This document shows, one piece after another, positions 15,757 through 23,682 of a stretch of DNA of 64,000 bases; position 1 is the stretch's first letter, and every line of letters begins with the position of its first letter. The DNA comes from Brooklawnia cerclae (lineage in GTDB: Bacteria > Actinomycetota > Actinomycetes > Propionibacteriales > Propionibacteriaceae): the NCBI RefSeq assembly GCF_011758645.1, contig NZ_JAAMOZ010000001.1, forward strand, positions 186,001 to 250,000, read 5' to 3'. Below the pieces are notes generated by a model. The model had not been told where the DNA came from. It ran no database searches and saw only the letters and a list, made by a program, of their open reading frames with translations. The position numbers and the translations under genes were made by a program.

Positions 15757-17114
15757 GCCTTGACTCCCTCGTTCGTGTTGTTGCCGTCCGTGGCGGTTCC
15801 CTCGTCCTTGGGGACGATGAGCATGCGCTTGATGTTGTAGGACGAGTACTGCACCTTCGACAGGTCGTAGCCGATCTCAGCGTGCTCCGCGAGGTCGATG
15901 CCGCTGGTCTCGACAGCCGAGGAGACGCGAATCCCCATGGTGTGCTTGAGGAGCAGGGCGATCAGGTACGAGACCACGAAGGAGTAGACGAGCACGGACA
16001 GGGCGCCGAGCGCCTGACGGCCGAGCTGTGACAGGCCGCCGCCGTAGAACAGGCCGGCGGTGTCGGTGCCACCGGTGAGCGCCGGGTCGCCGAACAGGCC
16101 GATCGCGAGCGTGCCGATGAGGCCGCCGACCAGGTGGACGCCGACGACGTCGAGCGAGTCGTCGTAACCCCACTTGAACTTGATGGTGACCGCGTAGCAG
16201 CAGCCGACGCCGGCGAGGATGCCGATGAAGATCGCGCCGATCGGGTTGACCGTCGCGCAGGCGGGGGTGATGGCGACCAGGCCCGCGACGATGCCGGAGG
16301 CAGCGCCGAGCGAGGTCGGGTGTCCGTCGCGCAGGCGCTCGGTGAGCACCCAGGCGAGCATCGCGACACCGGCGGCGACCATGGTGTTGACCCATGCCAG
16401 CGCGGCGGTGCCGTTGGCGCCCAGCGCGGAGCCCGCGTTGAAGCCGAACCAGCCGAACCACAGCATGATGGCGCCGAGCATGACCAGCGTCAGGTTGTGC
16501 GGGCGCATGGGCACGCGGCCGAATCCGATGCGCTTGCCGAGCACGAGCACCAGGGCCAGGGCTCCGGCACCTGCGTTGATGTGGATGGCCGTGCCACCGG
16601 CGAAGTCGAAGGCCTGGATCGTGTTGGCGATGAAGCCACCCTTCTCAGCGGTGAATCCGTCGAAGGAGAACACCCAGTGGGCGGCGGGGAAGTAGACGAG
16701 CGTGGACCACAGGACCACGAAGGCGCACCAGGCCCCGAACTTCATACGGTCGGCCACCGCGCCTGCGATCAGGGCGACGGCGATGATCGCGAACGCCGCC
16801 TGGAACCCGACGAAGGCGTAGCCGGGGATGGTTCCGAACTCGGCATCCAGCAGCCCCTTGAGTCCGAGGTACTCGCCCGGGTTCCCGACGACGCCGCCGA
16901 TCGAGTTGCCGAAGGCCATCGAGAATCCGTACAGCACCCACAGGACGCCGACAATCCCCGTGGTGATCACCGACATCATCATCATGTTCAGCACGCTCTT
17001 GCTGCGGACCATGCCGCCGTAGAAGAAGGCCAGCGCGGGGGTCATGAACAGCACGAGCGCGGCGCTGATCAGTACCCAGGCAGTATCGCCTGCACTGATT
17101 TCAAGGATTGTCAT
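15753..17114 (-). CDS. amt: Ammonium transporter
   Basis: 453 residues with eleven hydrophobic segments. Amt landmarks are visible: FFYGGMVRSKSVLN near residue 31, DFAGGTAIHINAG (first pore His) near 170, and DVVGVHLVGGLIGT (second pore His) near 315. It conducts ammonia across the membrane and is gated by the PII protein encoded next. The upstream region holds phased GTAAC-like repeats that may bind GlnR. Confidence 0.96.
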   Translation of the reverse strand: MTILEISAGDTAWVLISAALVLFMTPALAFFYGGMVRSKSVLNMMMMSVITTGIVGVLWVLYGFSMAFGNSIGGVVGNPGEYLGLKGLLDAEFGTIPGYAFVGFQAAFAIIAVALIAGAVADRMKFGAWCAFVVLWSTLVYFPAAHWVFSFDGFTAEKGGFIANTIQAFDFAGGTAIHINAGAGALALVLVLGKRIGFGRVPMRPHNLTLVMLGAIMLWFGWFGFNAGSALGANGTAALAWVNTMVAAGVAMLAWVLTERLRDGHPTSLGAASGIVAGLVAITPACATVNPIGAIFIGILAGVGCCYAVTIKFKWGYDDSLDVVGVHLVGGLIGTLAIGLFGDPALTGGTDTAGLFYGGGLSQLGRQALGALSVLVYSFVVSYLIALLLKHTMGIRVSSAVETSGIDLAEHAEIGYDLSKVQYSSYNIKRMLIVPKDEGTATDGNNTNEGVKA

Positions 17115-17158
17115 GTGACGAGCGTGCCGGTACGGGATTGCAACAAGGTTGTGCGTGT

Positions 17159-17205
17159 GTTACGGGAATGTAAGCGATTTCTACCGAATATTACAGCTGT
17201 GTTAC
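17159..17205 (-). promoter_or_regulatory. Candidate GlnR-type site upstream of amt
   Basis: In this AT-rich stretch, the leftward strand reads GTAAC, GTAAT, TAGAA and TACAT with starts exactly 11 bp apart (plus-strand 17201, 17190, 17179, 17168), then another GTAAC at 17159-17163. GlnR of actinomycetes binds a- and b-sites (gTnAC, GaAAC) with 6-bp spacers, i.e. 11-bp periodicity. The a-sites fit, but the b-sites are poor. The place, just before amt-glnB, is where nitrogen control is expected. Confidence 0.4.
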
Positions 17206-17240
17206 AGATTGGAAACTGTCGGATCACCAGACCTGATCGA

Positions 17241-18245
17241 TCAGCACTGCGGGCTGTCGAAACCCGTTGCCAGACGACGAACGGAGTTGGCAAGTTCGGT
17301 GATCGCGGCCTGACCGGCGGATGAATCGTCCGAGGTGCTGGAAGCCGCCATGGCGATTCCCACCTGGGTGCCGTCCGACAACCGGATCAGGCCGAACTGG
17401 CGGACGAGCAGGTCGCCGTTGGCCGTCTGGCCCCATGCGCCCCGGGAGTAGGTCAGCGGGAGGGTCTGGAGCCCCCAGGGGTCGTCCGACTGGTCGTTGA
17501 GCTTGCTGAGCGCCTTGTAGGTGTCGGCGTACTTGCAGGTGAGCACGCCCATGAGGAGCGACTGGTCCTCGAGTGACCAGGTGGTGTCGTAGGGCGGGGT
17601 CTGCTCCTGCTCCGACGAGGCGTCCACTGTGGTGTGGAAGTCGCCGTACGCGCGGAGCGCCTGGGTCGTCTTCGAGGCCGCCTCGTCGGCGGTGCCGAGG
17701 TAGGCCCACAGGGCCTCGTCGCCCGCTTGCGAGTTGTCGGCGAGCGCCCGGGTGAACATGTAGTCGAGTTGCTGGGGCTGGTTCGGCTCGTTGAGCACCG
17801 CCAGGGCGATGGGCACGTCGATGGTCTCGAACGCCTCGCCACCACGCAGGGTGCCGCCGTACCAGGTCTCCTGCTGGCGCGTGTACGGGTTCGTCGCCTG
17901 GTTGAGGGTGATGCCCAGCAGCACGTCGTACTTCTCCTCGATGCGGGCGATCTCCTCGTCGAGTTCGGGCAGGGCGGGGGCCGCCGAGAGCGCGGGCGGC
18001 GAGGCGAGCGGGCTGTGCAGGGTGGGAACCTCGGCTCGCGGGCTCTGGCTGGTGGGAGCCGGCGGGTTACCCGTATCGGGACGGGTGGCCCCGAACGCGA
18101 TCGTGGTTATCAGGATGATGACGATGCCGATCACGAGCAGGCCGATGGGCGCGTGCCACCACCATCTCAGCCTCGACCGGACGCGGGCCGCGCGACTCCG
18201 CGCGCTAGCCTTGGGGCCGTCGGCCGGGGAGGGGGGGATGCTCAA
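17241..18245 (-). CDS. Membrane-anchored serine-hydrolase-like protein lacking the catalytic dyad
   Basis: 334 residues from TTG 18245, which has AGGAGG five bases upstream; no ATG or GTG has comparable support. A basic segment and one membrane helix (about residues 27-50) are followed by a Pro/Ser linker and a beta-lactamase-like domain. It resembles a family of actinobacterial exported penicillin-recognising-like proteins: DNSQAGDEALWAYLG corresponds to the SDN region, and TTWSLEDQ and SRGAWGQ are shared. Where the family has A-W-S-T-I-K-V-P, this protein has A-F-E-T-I-D-V-P, so both catalytic Ser and Lys are gone. A binding or regulatory role is more likely than catalysis. Confidence 0.6.
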   Translation of the reverse strand: MSIPPSPADGPKASARSRAARVRSRLRWWWHAPIGLLVIGIVIILITTIAFGATRPDTGNPPAPTSQSPRAEVPTLHSPLASPPALSAAPALPELDEEIARIEEKYDVLLGITLNQATNPYTRQQETWYGGTLRGGEAFETIDVPIALAVLNEPNQPQQLDYMFTRALADNSQAGDEALWAYLGTADEAASKTTQALRAYGDFHTTVDASSEQEQTPPYDTTWSLEDQSLLMGVLTCKYADTYKALSKLNDQSDDPWGLQTLPLTYSRGAWGQTANGDLLVRQFGLIRLSDGTQVGIAMAASSTSDDSSAGQAAITELANSVRRLATGFDSPQC

Positions 18246-18399
18246 CGTGACCTCCTGCTCGGCCCTGACGGATATCGGCGGGAGCGTGCGCACCCACCGG
18301 CATACCGACCCGGACAAAATGGCGGGAGCATCACGCGCCTTCCTCCAAGTATGGCCGTGAACAGTAAAACTGGTGCAGCGGGGTAAGGGGGCTGACGAC

Positions 18400-19713
18400 A
18401 TGTTCTGCGCACACTGCTGGGCGCCGGTGGGGACTCACGATCGCACCTGCCGGGACTGCGGGGCCGATCTGACCGCCCCCGGCTCGGTGCGCCTCACTGA
18501 TCCGCGCAGCATCCCGCGAGGGGTGGACGGCAGGCCCGTCGACCTCCTGGGAGGGTCCATGGCCGTGCAGGCCACCGGTGGCGATGCCGTGGCGGACGCC
18601 GTCCTCGCCCCGGACGAGACCTCGTCACCGGAGGTCACCGAACCAACTGTTCCCACACCGGACCTCCCTGCCCCCGGTCTGCCCACGCCGGAAGCGGCGG
18701 CTTCGGACGACACGTCCACCGAGTCCGAGGACGAGGTACCCCCGACCGTGCCATCGGCTCCTTCCCCGGCGGTGGTGGACTCGCCTCCTGCCTTCGACGC
18801 CCCGCCGGTGACGGCTGTGGCCGGTAGCGCCGGGGAAACGGGGCCGGCGGTCACAGGACCCGGCTGGTGGACGGGCGCCAAGGCCCGTGCGCTCGACCTC
18901 GGCCGCCGCGCGGGCGACGCGCGCCGGGAACTCGCACGACGACGCGCCGCCGCCGTGGCGGCCGTGAGCGCGGACGGACCGTCGGCCGACGACCTCGGCG
19001 CGGTGCGTCGTCCGGGCATGGTGCCCGGCCCCGGGGCCGGATCGACCACCGGCGAGGACGAGGCGGCCATAGGCACCGTGCTCACCTCCGAACTGCCCCG
19101 CACCGGGCGCGGGGACGCCGGGGACGACCTGAGCCTGTGGGACGACTACGGCGTCAGTGAGCTGGGGCGTGGGCCGCGGGTGGACCGCACGGCCAGCCCG
19201 CGTGAGCAGGCCAGGCAGCTGTTCGGCATCACCGCCAGGCCGACCGCCAAGGTTCTGGGGTTCACCGTGGTCCTGGTGGCCACGGTGGTGCTGCTCGTGA
19301 CCCTGATGGGGCGCCTGCTCACCATGGACGCGTTCGTGATCGTGGAGGACACGCCCACGCCGTCGGACACCGCGACCGTCGCGGTCGAGGAATCGTCCGG
19401 GTCGGCGACGACCTCCGACGACTCGTCCACGGCCGGGACGACGACCACCGCCTCACCGGTGCGAGGCACCCCCTCGATGCTCGCCGGGGCCAAGGAGTGC
19501 GACCCGGGTGTGTGGGCCGGGCCGCAGACGTCGTGCGTGCTGGCCGGCGCGGTCGCCGCCGAGGTCGACACGACCATGACCGGCTCGGCCGAGGTCGAGG
19601 CGTTCAGCACCTCGTCCAACCGCACCTACAAGCTCGAATGCGTGGCCGACCGGGGCATCACCTGCACCGGGCTCGACGGCGTGGACGGCGTCTACGTCTG
19701 GATCGTGGTCTGA
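18400..19713 (+). CDS. Zinc-ribbon membrane protein of unknown function
   Basis: 437 residues from ATG 18400 with AAGGGGG as ribosome-binding site. The N-terminus carries a C4 zinc ribbon (C-x2-C and C-x2-C within residues 3-23). It is followed by a Pro/Ala/Ser/Thr-rich disordered stretch to about residue 280, one membrane helix near 290-312, a Thr/Ser-rich linker and a small extracellular domain with three Cys. The ribbon faces the cytoplasm. Domain order resembles signalling or cell-envelope sensors, but I recognise no characterised family. It converges with and overlaps the sixA 3' end by 22 bp. Confidence 0.65.
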   Translation: MFCAHCWAPVGTHDRTCRDCGADLTAPGSVRLTDPRSIPRGVDGRPVDLLGGSMAVQATGGDAVADAVLAPDETSSPEVTEPTVPTPDLPAPGLPTPEAAASDDTSTESEDEVPPTVPSAPSPAVVDSPPAFDAPPVTAVAGSAGETGPAVTGPGWWTGAKARALDLGRRAGDARRELARRRAAAVAAVSADGPSADDLGAVRRPGMVPGPGAGSTTGEDEAAIGTVLTSELPRTGRGDAGDDLSLWDDYGVSELGRGPRVDRTASPREQARQLFGITARPTAKVLGFTVVLVATVVLLVTLMGRLLTMDAFVIVEDTPTPSDTATVAVEESSGSATTSDDSSTAGTTTTASPVRGTPSMLAGAKECDPGVWAGPQTSCVLAGAVAAEVDTTMTGSAEVEAFSTSSNRTYKLECVADRGITCTGLDGVDGVYVWIVV

Positions 19714-20219
19714 CCCGGACGTCCGATCGCGGTCAGGCGGACCCCCTCGTCCGAGTCCCGTAGCCCGGCCCAGGGGCCGTCGATCCGGAACTGTGAGTAG
19801 GACGCCGTCGGGAACCATCGCTGGATGGTGTCGGCGTCCTGGGGTTTCGACGCCCAGGCGAGGTCGGCCGCGACCGTCGGGATGCCGGGGGAGTGCCCGA
19901 CCACCAGCAGGCCTGTGATGTCGTCGTCGACCTCCCCGATCCGTCGGCGGATGGCGTCGGCCGTGCCCAGGTACAGATCGTCCAGGTACTCGACGGGAAC
20001 GGGGCCGTCTCCGGGAACCCGCAGCCCGAGTGCCTCGACCGTCTGGCGCGTCCGGGCCGATGCCGAGCACAGCACGGATTGGATCCCGTGACCGGCCAGC
20101 TCCCGCCCGGCCTGCTGGGCCTCCTGCCAGCCGCGGGGGGCGAGCTCGCGGCCCCGATCACCCAGCGCACTGTGCGCGAGTGCCTTGGCGTGGCGCATGA
20201 GCACCAGCGTCCTGTTCAT
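19692..20219 (-). CDS. sixA: SixA-type phosphohistidine phosphatase (histidine phosphatase superfamily)
   Basis: 175 residues. The N-terminal catalytic motif L-V-L-M-R-H-A-K carries the nucleophilic His, and VVGHSPG near residue 103 carries the second catalytic His. SARTRQT supplies the arginine pocket. SixA removes phosphate from phosphohistidine proteins; actinobacterial members may act on other small phosphomonoesters. The ATG overlaps the stop of the upstream methyltransferase gene by three bases, so the two are translationally coupled. Confidence 0.85.
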   Translation of the reverse strand: MNRTLVLMRHAKALAHSALGDRGRELAPRGWQEAQQAGRELAGHGIQSVLCSASARTRQTVEALGLRVPGDGPVPVEYLDDLYLGTADAIRRRIGEVDDDITGLLVVGHSPGIPTVAADLAWASKPQDADTIQRWFPTASYSQFRIDGPWAGLRDSDEGVRLTAIGRPGQTTIQT

Positions 20220-21244
20220 ACCCCCGACGGTACCTGCAGCGGCCGAACGGCCACCACCAGATCGCGGACGATCGCCTGGTCGACGCGATGCCCGAAGGCG
20301 CGCCAGGGCTCCTCGTCGCGCACCTCGAGTCCCGCGTCCGCCAGCATCCCGACGAGATCGGCACGCCCGAGCGAGAGTGTGTTCCACGAGATGCCCATGG
20401 CTCCGCCCGGCCGGAGTTGGCGTGCCCACACGGGTACGGCCTCCGCCAGCAGTGCGGCGGCCGAGCGCGACGACTCCGAGCCGCGCCGCGCGCCGTGGAC
20501 GACGCCGTAGGGGGCATCGGTCACGATCGCGTCGAACTGCCTCTTGCCGTAGAGCTCCGCCGAGGTGCGGGTGTCGCCCGTGAAGACCGTGAGCCGCAGC
20601 GTGGGCAGGCCGGGGTGCGCCGGCCGGTCGTGGGTCGGCTCGGCGAGGCGTACCTCGGCGTCGAGGCGGCGTCCCACCGTCCGCCCCTCCCGTCGGACCG
20701 GCGTCACACCGGCCGAGTGCTTGAGGCGCTTGGTGCGCAGGTACGTCTTGATGAACGCGGCCAGGGCGTCCACGGCCTTGTCGTCGGCCTCGACGCCGTA
20801 CCCGTTGTGGCCGGCCACCCAGGCCGCCAGCAGCGTGGTACCGCGTCCGGCCAGTGGGTCCAGGACGTCCAGCGGGCCAGGCCGTGACACCTGCGACAAG
20901 GTGACGTGCAGCAGCAGGCGGGTGAACGACTCGTTGGTCTTGCCCTGGTACTTGGGAATCGTCAGCAGGTCGTCGTCCATCGCCTCGATGCTCGGGAGCC
21001 CGACCGGGCGCAGGAGGTCGCCCACGAGCTCGAAGGTGACCAGGCCGGACGACTGGGCGGCCAGGGCGAGCTCGTCCAGATCGTCGGCGTCGAAGCGCAC
21101 GGCGCCGGCCCCGCACAGGTCGCTCGCGCGGATCCCGGAGGCCCAGGGGGCGGTGACGGCCAGCTCCGCGGCGGCGAGCGCCGGAGCGCTGTGCTGGTAG
21201 ACGCGGTTGGCGGACGAGGCGAGCAGCGTCAGGTAGGCGGGCAC
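20216..21244 (-). CDS. TRM11-like SAM-dependent RNA/DNA methyltransferase
   Basis: About 342 residues from GTG 21244, with AGGA eight bases upstream. The SAM site D-P-L-A-G-R-G-T-T (about residues 147-155) and the catalytic T-D-A-P-Y-G (about residues 247-252; an N/D-P-P-Y-like motif) are those of amino-methylating enzymes related to TRM11/Trm-G10, which make m2G in tRNA. The N-terminal 130 residues are not recognisable as a THUMP domain. Target RNA is inferred only from family. Confidence 0.75.
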   Translation of the reverse strand: MPAYLTLLASSANRVYQHSAPALAAAELAVTAPWASGIRASDLCGAGAVRFDADDLDELALAAQSSGLVTFELVGDLLRPVGLPSIEAMDDDLLTIPKYQGKTNESFTRLLLHVTLSQVSRPGPLDVLDPLAGRGTTLLAAWVAGHNGYGVEADDKAVDALAAFIKTYLRTKRLKHSAGVTPVRREGRTVGRRLDAEVRLAEPTHDRPAHPGLPTLRLTVFTGDTRTSAELYGKRQFDAIVTDAPYGVVHGARRGSESSRSAAALLAEAVPVWARQLRPGGAMGISWNTLSLGRADLVGMLADAGLEVRDEEPWRAFGHRVDQAIVRDLVVAVRPLQVPSGV

Positions 21245-21283
21245 GCGTCCATCCTGGCACGCACCGTCGGTTACCCTGTGGAC

Positions 21284-21385
21284 GTGGGAAACAAGACCCT
21301 CCTCAAGGTTGCCCTGGTCTGCTACGGAGCCGCGATAGCCGTGCTGGTCCTGGCCCCTCGCGCCCCGCGGGAGGACGCGCACTGA
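21284..21385 (+). CDS. Possible small membrane protein
   Basis: 33 residues: a short polar start, a hydrophobic stretch (VALVCYGAAIAVLVLA) and a charged tail. TACCCT at 21272-21277 lies six bases before GTG 21284, matching the leaderless promoters seen elsewhere in the window. It is 54 bp before feoA. It could be real, or an accident of a promoter that starts an untranslated RNA. Confidence 0.35.
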   Translation: MGNKTLLKVALVCYGAAIAVLVLAPRAPREDAH

Positions 21386-21415
21386 CCAAATGGGGTACCC
21401 CCCGTCCATGGCAGA

Positions 21416-21434
21416 TTAGGCATTGCTACCCTCA
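21416..21434 (+). promoter_or_regulatory. Predicted DtxR/IdeR iron box over the feoA promoter
   Basis: The 19 bases TTAGGCATTGCTACCCTCA match the IdeR/DtxR consensus (TTAGGTTAGGCTAACCTAA) at 13 positions, with both conserved half-site cores. The site overlaps the feoA -10 box TACCCT (21427-21432), which is seven bases before ATG 21440. Iron-loaded repressor bound here would block RNA polymerase. Confidence 0.7.
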
Positions 21435-21439
21435 ACGAC

Positions 21440-21745
21440 ATGAGCACTGTTGTTGACCGCTTGTGCGACCGCTGCCTTGACGTGGTCGAGTCCTGCGACG
21501 CGCAGGGCGATTGTGTGGCGATGGGTCAGCTCGGGCGCGGCCAGTGCGGCACGGTGGCCGGCTTCCAGGGCGTCGACGACATGACCGTGAGTCGACGACT
21601 GTTCGACCTGGGGTTCGCCAAGGGCGTCGAGGTGGAACTCATCCGCCGGGCACCCCTCGGCGACCCCCTCATGTTCCGTGTCGGCAACAGCGACATGCTG
21701 CTGCGCCGGTCGGAGGCCGATCTCGTCGTGGTACGGGTGGCATGA
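21440..21745 (+). CDS. feoA: FeoA protein with Cys-rich N-terminal extension
   Basis: 101 residues. The C-terminal 75 form the SH3-like FeoA domain (VAGFQGVDDMTVSRRLFDLGF, then VELIRRAPLGDP). FeoA docks on FeoB and is needed for Fe2+ uptake. Unlike the common 75-85-residue form, about 25 residues precede the domain and hold four Cys in C-x2-C-x6-C-x5-C, possibly a metal or redox site. The stop overlaps the feoB ATG by four bases. Confidence 0.88.
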   Translation: MSTVVDRLCDRCLDVVESCDAQGDCVAMGQLGRGQCGTVAGFQGVDDMTVSRRLFDLGFAKGVEVELIRRAPLGDPLMFRVGNSDMLLRRSEADLVVVRVA

Positions 21746-23682
21746 GCGCCCACCATCACGGCGGTGGAACCGCCGTCGTCGAGGTGGGTGCCCGCAGGAT
21801 CGCGCTGGTGGGCAACCCCAACGCCGGCAAGTCGACCCTGTTCAACGCTCTGACAGGCCTGTCCGCGAAGGTGGCCAACTATCCCGGCGTCACGGTCTCC
21901 CGGTCCGTGGGCTCCGTGGCAGTCGGCGACCAGCGCGTCGTCGTCGAGGACCTGCCGGGCACCTATTCCCTCGATCCCATCAGCCCGGACGAGCAGATCG
22001 TCGCGAGGGTGATCGAGGGCCACGAGGGCGAGTCGCCCGACGGCGTGGTCGTCGTCCTCGACGCCACCTCGCTGCGCCGTTCGCTCGGCCTGCTCGCCCA
22101 GGTGCAGCAGACCGGTCTGCCGACGCTCGTCGTGCTGACCTTCACCGACGAGTTGGCTCGCCGTGGCGGAGGCATCGACCTCGCCGCGCTGTCGGACGCG
22201 GTCGGCAACCAGGTGGTGCCGGTCACGGCGGGCAACCGCAACCAGTTGCACGATCTGATCGCGCAGTTGGACGATCCCTGCTGCTGGCGTGTCCCCGCCG
22301 TCCCCGCTCCCACCGACCCGGCGCAGGTCACCGGCTGGGTCGACTCCGTGCTCACCGCGGCCGGTTTCCGCATCCCGCAGGTGGACGCCCGCACCCGCCG
22401 CATCGACTCCGTGCTCCTGCACCCCGTGTGGGGCACCGTCATCTTCCTCGTCGCGATGGTCGTCTTCTTCCAGGTGATCTTCACCGTGGCCGCGCCCATC
22501 CAGGGTTGGATAGAGACCCTCTTCGGATGGCTCGCGACACTCGTCGACGAGTACGTCACCGTCGGCTGGCTCTCCGGTCTGCTCGCCGACGGGATCATCG
22601 GGGGCGTGGGCAGCGTGCTCGTCTTCCTCCCGCAGATCGCGTTGCTGTTCGCGATGATCGCGGTGCTCGAGAGCAGCGGCTACATGTCGCGGGTGGCGTT
22701 CCTCATGGACCGCGTCATGGGACGGGCCGGCCTGGAGGGCCGTGCCTTCGTCGCGATGCTGTCGTCCGTGGCCTGTGCGGTGCCCGGCATCATGGCCACC
22801 CGGTCGCTGCCCTCGGCGCGTGACCGGATCGCGACGATGATGACCGCCCCGCTCATGACCTGTTCGGCCCGGCTGCCGGTCTACACCATGCTGATCGCGA
22901 TGCTCGTCCCCTCCGATGCGCGCCTGGGTCCCCTGGGCCTCCAGGGCCTCGTGATGTTCGCGATGTACCTGCTCGGCGCGGTGAGCGCCATGGGGGCGGC
23001 GTGGGTGTTCAAGTACGTGCTGCGCGGCAAGGGCCCGGCGCTGCCGTTCTACATGGAGATGCCCTCCTACCAGGCGCCCCGGCTGTCCGACATCGGGCAC
23101 GCCGTCTGGGACGCCTGCGCGCACTTCGTGATGCGGGTCGGGCGCATCATCCTCGTCCTGACCATCGCCATCTGGGCGTTGCTGAGCCTTCCGGTCGCCT
23201 CCGACCAGGATCTCGCGACCGCCGGTGTCGATCCCACCGACGAGGTCGCGGTGGCCGAGTACCAGATCGACAACTCCGCGGCGGCGGCCGTCGGTAAGAC
23301 CATCCAGCCGGTCTTCGAACCGCTGGGCTTCGACTGGCGTATCACCGTCGGCCTCCTGAGTGCCATGGGTGCGCGCGAGACGTTCGTGGCGACGATGGGT
23401 CAGATGGTCTCGGCCGACAACCCGGACGACCCGGGTTCGGCCCTCCAGGAGATGACCTGGATCTCCGGCCCCCACGCGGGGCAGAAACTGTTCACGCCGG
23501 GGGTGGCGGCCGCACTGCTGGTCTACTTCGCCTTCGCGTTGCAGTGCACCTCGACGATCGCGGTGCTGAAGCAGGAGTCCGGCGGCTGGAAGTGGCCGGT
23601 GATCGCCTTCGTCTACCTGACGGCACTGGCCTGGGTGAGCGCGTTGGTCGTCAAACTGGTCGTGGAGGCGGCGGTCGGCTGA
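21742..23682 (+). CDS. feoB: Ferrous iron transporter FeoB
   Basis: 646 residues. The cytoplasmic G domain has G1 GNPNAGKS (residues 24-31), G2 near YPGVTVS and G3 DLPG. The G4 motif, usually N-x-x-D, appears as T-F-T-D near residue 133, so guanine specificity may be altered. The membrane part has the two Gate repeats with conserved Cys (SVACAVPGI and MTCSARLPVY) and about nine helices. It imports Fe2+ across the membrane. It is translationally coupled to feoA and to the NifU-like gene. Confidence 0.95.
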   Translation: MSAHHHGGGTAVVEVGARRIALVGNPNAGKSTLFNALTGLSAKVANYPGVTVSRSVGSVAVGDQRVVVEDLPGTYSLDPISPDEQIVARVIEGHEGESPDGVVVVLDATSLRRSLGLLAQVQQTGLPTLVVLTFTDELARRGGGIDLAALSDAVGNQVVPVTAGNRNQLHDLIAQLDDPCCWRVPAVPAPTDPAQVTGWVDSVLTAAGFRIPQVDARTRRIDSVLLHPVWGTVIFLVAMVVFFQVIFTVAAPIQGWIETLFGWLATLVDEYVTVGWLSGLLADGIIGGVGSVLVFLPQIALLFAMIAVLESSGYMSRVAFLMDRVMGRAGLEGRAFVAMLSSVACAVPGIMATRSLPSARDRIATMMTAPLMTCSARLPVYTMLIAMLVPSDARLGPLGLQGLVMFAMYLLGAVSAMGAAWVFKYVLRGKGPALPFYMEMPSYQAPRLSDIGHAVWDACAHFVMRVGRIILVLTIAIWALLSLPVASDQDLATAGVDPTDEVAVAEYQIDNSAAAAVGKTIQPVFEPLGFDWRITVGLLSAMGARETFVATMGQMVSADNPDDPGSALQEMTWISGPHAGQKLFTPGVAAALLVYFAFALQCTSTIAVLKQESGGWKWPVIAFVYLTALAWVSALVVKLVVEAAVG

